Source: Sweltsa coloradensis
Taxonomy: Eukaryota > Arthropoda > Insecta > Plecoptera > Chloroperlidae
Length of the DNA stretch: 64,000 nucleotides
Assembly (NCBI GenBank): GCA_024449915.1
Contig: JAMZAV010000792.1
Location: 248,001 to 312,000 of the forward strand
Direction: 5' to 3'
The notes under the pieces were generated by a model that made no database searches, was not told the DNA's origin, and worked only from the letters and a program-made list of their open reading frames with translations. Positions 59,250 through 64,000 of the stretch are shown here, piece after piece (position 1 is the stretch's first letter; every line of letters begins with the position of its first letter). A program made the position numbers and the translations under genes.

Positions 59250-59528
59250 GACATCATGTCGGGTCACGCACAGTGCAAGATTTACATAAAATTTCATCGA
59301 AATGTGGTCGTCTTCTTAAACAAAGTGGAGATAAAACATTTCGGTACATTTCAGAGTATTGTGCGGAATAAAATATACCTTGGTGGTTGGAATTATGGTA
59401 AACTTTACAACGGATCCAAAGAAAGATACGTCAAACGGAGAACTAGTTGTATAATAAACAACACGCAATGCCGTATTTTGTCTTTTATTACCTTTTGAGT
59501 ATTTTTACGTAGTTTTCTGCTTCATTCG
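59250..59528 (+). repeat. Dispersed repeat of about 280 bp, copy 2
   Basis: Direct-orientation partner of 57011-57290. Short ORFs of 89 and 125 aa overlap it, but their reading is not preserved between the two copies, so they are not treated as genes. Confidence 0.75.
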
Positions 59529-60049
59529 GCCAATCTCGCTCATGTAAATCACAAGCATATAGATTTACACAGACATCTTATCAACGAGGATGAAATTATA
59601 TTAACAACAAATCAGATTGGAGAAGGGTTGACAAAATCAAGCAGCAAAGAAAAGCGAATCAGCTTAAGCAGTAGAATGGGAAGATTTTAAGATACAAATT
59701 AATTTACCATTTCTTTATTTCAAATATGTTCAACACATTAATAAAGCCTAAAATTAATTTAAATTTGTAATATTTATTTTAAAAGTATTGTATTTTGCTA
59801 TTTTCAATTACCGGTACCTACGTTTGACCCATTGTGACCGTGGACTCACTTGACCTAATATTGTTACAAAATAATTTGGAGAATTATATGCATAGAACAA
59901 AGGTGCATAATAGAAATAAATTTTAGTGCCTAGTCTATCACTCGAAGTTGTTTTGTTATTGTGTCAGAAGAGCTAATATAATATTAGTTTAATTATTTCA
60001 ATATAGTTTACTCTTTATGTGCACAACTTATAAATCAAAATTTTATTTA
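59529..60049. other. AT-rich DNA, nothing recognised
   Basis: No listed repeat or exon-like sequence. Confidence 0.55.
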
Positions 60050-60125
60050 TTGTCCCAGTTTGTAAGTGTATTTCGATAACTAAATAGGATTGACGTTGAA
60101 CGAATGAATAAATACATTTAAACCA
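60050..60125 (+). repeat. Retroposon 3' tail, family T
   Basis: TGTCCCAGTTTGTAAGTGTA, then AAATAGGATTGACGTTGAAC and GAATGAATAAATACATTTAA. Confidence 0.6.
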
Positions 60126-60147
60126 ACAGTAACTGGCATCATCAGTG

Positions 60148-60215
60148 GTGGGGATCGAACCCGAACATGTGTTTTAAAGACGCATGTTCTCCCGTCTGAA
60201 GTCAGTCTGTTCGTA
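60148..60215 (-). repeat. tRNA-like SINE head
   Basis: On the minus strand GGGTTCGATCCCC is a B box preceded by GACGGGAGAACATGCGTC. It is directly downstream of a family T tail, suggesting a second insertion. Confidence 0.45.
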
Positions 60216-61989
60216 GTTGTTAGTGGCTAGTTACGTCAGAAACACACGTCTTCTAGTTTGCAGAGTTAAGTTTCCTCGTCAACGATAAAACGTTGAGCCC
60301 CTTGTAACGCAGATCTTCTCGAGCTATTTTTACAACATTTTACTACCGATTTCCAGCTTTTTATAACCTTTCATTAACACTGGATGAAAGGTTGTCCATA
60401 ATCATTAAGATTGTTAACTATTGTCGACTATGAAAACATAGTTTTGTGCATATTATAAACTTTATTTTATTTAACTGTTTATGTGACTTATTACTCCAAA
60501 ATTACCAAACTACATAACTAGGTAAAAAAAGTATGTACAATATTTAAAGAGTTTCATCCGTTGCACCAAATAATTTGTGGTTGATTGTATTTGAAAATTG
60601 CTGAGTTAAGTTACCTCGCCACCTATAAAACGTTGAATCACTATATGAATGTTTATTATAATGTATAAAATGTATAAGAATGTTTTCCAATACATCATTC
60701 GACCATGAAAGTCATCACAAATAAAATATTTTCTATTGTAGTACGGTATTTGAAACCCTTTTCTGGAAGTCTGTAAACAAATTAATATCAGTACAAGTTT
60801 GGAATACAAAGCAAAATCTAGTACTTAAGATACCAAACTTAAGTTATATCTCAACCAAATGGTATACTTAAGAATCTTATATGTCCCTAGTTTATTTGCA
60901 TGGTACTTCTAGAAATTCACAAATACGTAATTCCACTAAGAATTTGGAAACCATTAATTTAATGCCAAAACTACGAATATAATGTTTTGTTACTTATTGG
61001 CTATATGCCTGTTTGAATAATAACTTCAGCACTAACCTTCAAATGAGATTTATTAACCGTAACAAAAATGTCATAATGATAATGTGAAATCGCAGATGCA
61101 AAAACTTTTTTGACGCAAGACGAAATCGCTAAAGTCAACGTCGTGTTAGCCCATAAAAAAGAGTCATGACATAAAAACTTGAGTAACAACACAATTTAAA
61201 GAAGCGATTGCTATAGATATGAGTTGGAGAAGTTGATTATATGCAGTATATAGTCAGGCTGGGTAACAATTACCATCGGGCTCAAAAATAAGGTTCTAAA
61301 TCTGACATTTAAGTTAATGTATATATTTAAAGTTTATGAAATTAATCACACTATCAGCAAAACCCGTTCAATGATGATAATGCTACCTAATTTATATATT
61401 ATATTTATTTATACATCATGTCTTCTATACAGTTATAAAAATTGATTTTCAAAAAAGGACAATACATAAGATAAGTACATAACTGCACAAACAAAATAAA
61501 CTGTACTTTTGTAAATTTTGAAACATCATTGTAAAATAAGACACACAATTTCTGATCACACGTTAAAAAGTATATTATTATAGTATAAATACTAAATTAT
61601 ATAAGTTTTAAATTATAGTACATTAAAAATATTAAATGAAACGAGTTAAAATGAAACAAATAGAATCAATCAATGCTCAGCATCTCTGTCTAGATAGCAT
61701 TTAAAACATTTAGATTGTTTAGAGTAATGTTATAAAGCTTGCTAATTATGACGTAATCTCTTCACTGGTGGCAGCGCTAGTGTCACCACATCTCGCGTAT
61801 ACTTAGTTGTTAGTTAATTGATATTTACAGATTTTATTGCAATGACAGTCGCAATCACTGATTGCTATATTTTCTATTAAAAAATATCGATCTTTGGTTG
61901 ATTATCGCTCACTCGTCGATTGCGTCAGGGCCTACAGGGTTGACTTGGTCGCTTTGATTTACTGTCCCCTACTGAAAGTACTCTCAATA
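60216..61989. other. Intron-like AT-rich DNA, nothing recognised
   Basis: CGTTGAGCCCCTTGTAACGC (60290) and CGTTGAATCACT (60632) sit in two loosely similar stretches (60255-60300, 60600-60640: GAGTTAAGTTWCCTCGYCAM), a possible old duplication. Confidence 0.4.
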
Positions 61990-62024
61990 CAATTTATTTA
62001 TTTATTTATTTATTTAACACTACC
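61990..62024 (-). repeat. (AAAT)n tail of a minus-strand retroposon
   Basis: Five TTTA repeats followed by TAACACTACCTTGTATCATA, consistent with the tail of an element oriented leftwards. Confidence 0.55.
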
Positions 62025-63904
62025 TTGTATCATACAGAAATAAAATTACAAAACATGTTTACATAATTATTGAATTGTTATTATTTTAATAAAACTCTTA
62101 CGTCTCAGAAAAATATAAAATATATTTACAATACCTACTCCTTTAGTTTTAGTAAGTATTAAGCAGCAACGCGTGTGGGCATTTCGGCATTAGCCTTTTT
62201 ACCGTAGAACTTAAAGCTTTATTTCATATAGGAGAAATTGATTTATAAAGTCAACCTGCGTAGTAGAAATAATTTGTGTCATAATAGTTTTAGTTTTTAG
62301 TTTGAACAAGTGGTTCTTTGCCAGGTGTTACCTCCAGTATATCACACGTGATTCGAACTGCAGAAGCTACTTACTACACAGTATTCAATACTTCTTTTGT
62401 TAGATAACATTCGTGTGAAAAATGTGCTTCTCTATCGTTGAATCTCTCAGTCTCTCAGAAATGTAATTAAATCAGAGCGATCTTTGTTGATCTCTTATTT
62501 AATCAGGCAAAGATAATGTAGTATTCGGCAGGATTAGTGTAAATAGAATAGAATTAGTATAGAAAGCTGTTCAATGCGATATTCTAAAATTTCTCGCATT
62601 CTTTTCCTTCTGTAGAACAAAACAACTCAAGTTTAATAAAAGAAAAATAAAATTTTTAAATGAAAAAAATAATGCATATTGTTATAAACCACCAATCTAC
62701 GCAAAATCTTGAAATCTCAATAAGAATTCAATTACCAAAGTTTTATGAGCGCCATATTAAAAAACTAAGCTATTATCCTTAAACAATAAAAAACAAATAT
62801 CTGGCCAATCTTTTACAAAGATAGATAAAAATGTAAAACAGTACAAAATTAGTAAAATCCTTTACCTTTACAATTTTATAACGCATACGAAACCGTTTAT
62901 TATTTAAAATGGTTTAAAATACTTTAAATCAAAGCGCAAAAATTAAGTACGTTATTCAAGAAATCGTGTGCTTCCCTTCTTTGCACACTGATTATCAATG
63001 GAGACATACAATCAGAGTTTCAAGACTCACTTTCTGGTATCGTATCATATATATATGAGAGACATTGCCACGAAAGTAAAAAGTGATACTAGAAAATCTT
63101 GAAACATGAAAAATATAAATATTTACTTCATTAATATAATGAAGTAAATAAATAAACAAATACAACCCCACTAACGAAATAGAGAACGCAATAAAATGGG
63201 TTTTGTAAAAATGTGGCTTTAAAAGTTCGATTCATATAAATCACAATTTTCCGGCTGCGATTTTTTCCCCTTTAAAACAAGGAATGTTTCACATTTCTTT
63301 TAACTCGTATTATTTTCAACGTATGAGTAACTACTTCCGGAAATTCTCGTTTCCGATTTACCTCCGCCGTCTTTTGTAATAAACACGTCGACTAGTTTTC
63401 AGACTATAGCCGAACTTCTCTCATAAGAGATTTAGTTTTATTGTTCTTGGTAGGAATGAATCTACGCCTTAACACAAGAAATATTCCTAGATGATGAAGA
63501 ACCGGTAGAATTGTCTTCGATTTAACACACGAAGAAGTCTGCATGATAAAGGACTCTACGACCGTATAGTATATAGAGCCTGGCCAATAAATCGTCAACT
63601 AGCTATGCCCTCCCCCGAACATCGAGCTAACCCCCCCCCCCTCCCTAACTTTAACCCCACTTCTTCGCTTTTATGTCACTTCGTGTGCTCAGACAAACTT
63701 TTGAAATCCACAGGAGAAAGTGCCAAGTTTTTATTTTACGTTCTACACAAGAAATAACATCGCTTCCAAGCTTGACACCCGACGCGACAACTTGATTTTA
63801 ATTTAGGTGGTGAAGAATTTAATTACATCAAATTCTCGGACATAGGCGAGAGGGATAACAATTTTATTTGTAGATACTTACAAACAAAACGTGAACAATT
63901 TGTT
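62025..63904. other. Intron-like AT-rich DNA
   Basis: A C-rich run near 63629-63645 and a TATATATATGAGAGA stretch near 63049. No exon is recognised. Confidence 0.5.
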
Positions 63905-64000
63905 TGTAGATAATATAACCCCATAGTGGTTACAGTCACGGGTTTTAATACATTTAGAAGCTCCAGGGTTTGAACCCCGCTTAGGTCGAAATTTTGAACT
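63905..64000 (+). repeat. tRNA-like SINE head at the window edge
   Basis: CATAGTGGTTACAGTCACGG fits an A box, and CAGGGTTTGAACCCCG fits a B box. The body, if any, lies beyond the window. Confidence 0.5.

Noticed and set aside
58994..59371. 125-aa + ORF, the longest outside simple repeats in the right part
   Set aside because: It lies partly in the 280-bp dispersed repeat, and the frame is not kept in the other copy.
1..64000. CRISPR arrays, operons, phage or bacterial defence systems
   Set aside because: No spacer-repeat arrays or compact gene strings. The intron-bearing exon and SINE/Helitron content are eukaryotic.

Overview
The window looks like AT-rich, repeat-dense genomic DNA from an arthropod, most likely an insect with a large genome. 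Only one protein-coding piece can be supported: a single internal exon on the + strand at 39987-40167. It encodes transmembrane helix 3, intracellular loop 2 and most of helix 4 of a rhodopsin-family neuropeptide receptor, and it most resembles the insect ecdysis-triggering hormone receptor (ETHR). The exon has an AG acceptor and a GT donor, and both boundary codons are split in ways that fit conserved receptor residues. No neighbouring exon was recognised on either side, so most or all of the rest is probably intron of this gene plus possible flanking DNA. The order assignment (perhaps Hemiptera) is a weak guess from repeat style.

Repeats make up nearly everything else that can be named. (1) Five copies of a Helitron/Helentron-like non-autonomous element lie at 197-928, 3836-4409, 30335-31114, 40412-41186 and 52035-52528. 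They share a GGATGAGCG end, a CTAG end always followed by T, and in three copies a central repeat of about 160 bp. (2) About nine copies of a short interspersed element carry a conserved GGTGGAGGTGCCGGGT box. (3) There are many tRNA-derived SINE heads with a Pol III B box. (4) Six or more 3' tails of one retroposon family end in a GAATAGGATAGACGTTGAAT block and (AAAT)n. (5) Several foldback or MITE-like elements were seen (38516-38652, 42970-43090, 45424-45793, 52736-53216), plus one hAT-type terminus at 48255. (6) Two unlabelled dispersed pairs were found: 14583-14930 with 24743-25090 (inverted), and 57011-57290 with 59250-59528 (direct).

Layout: 1-11 kb holds a Helitron-like copy, an array of CACGTG motifs and scattered SINEs. 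11-11.4 kb is a long CA-type hexamer array. 11.4-30 kb is AT-rich intron-like DNA with SINEs, (GA)n arrays, an in-frame 84-bp duplication at 19.16 kb and the inverted 348-bp pair. 30-34.7 kb is a mobile-element cluster with a 157-bp near-perfect hairpin. 36-39.4 kb has GATA/AATA microsatellite and small foldback elements. 39.99-40.25 kb holds the receptor exon, followed 27 nt later by a 22-bp-arm stem-loop. 40.4-64 kb is again repeat-rich non-coding DNA.

No CRISPR, operon or bacterial-type system is present, and I see no convincing intact transposase, reverse transcriptase or functional tRNA gene. All calls come from reading the sequence; no alignment or database search was run.
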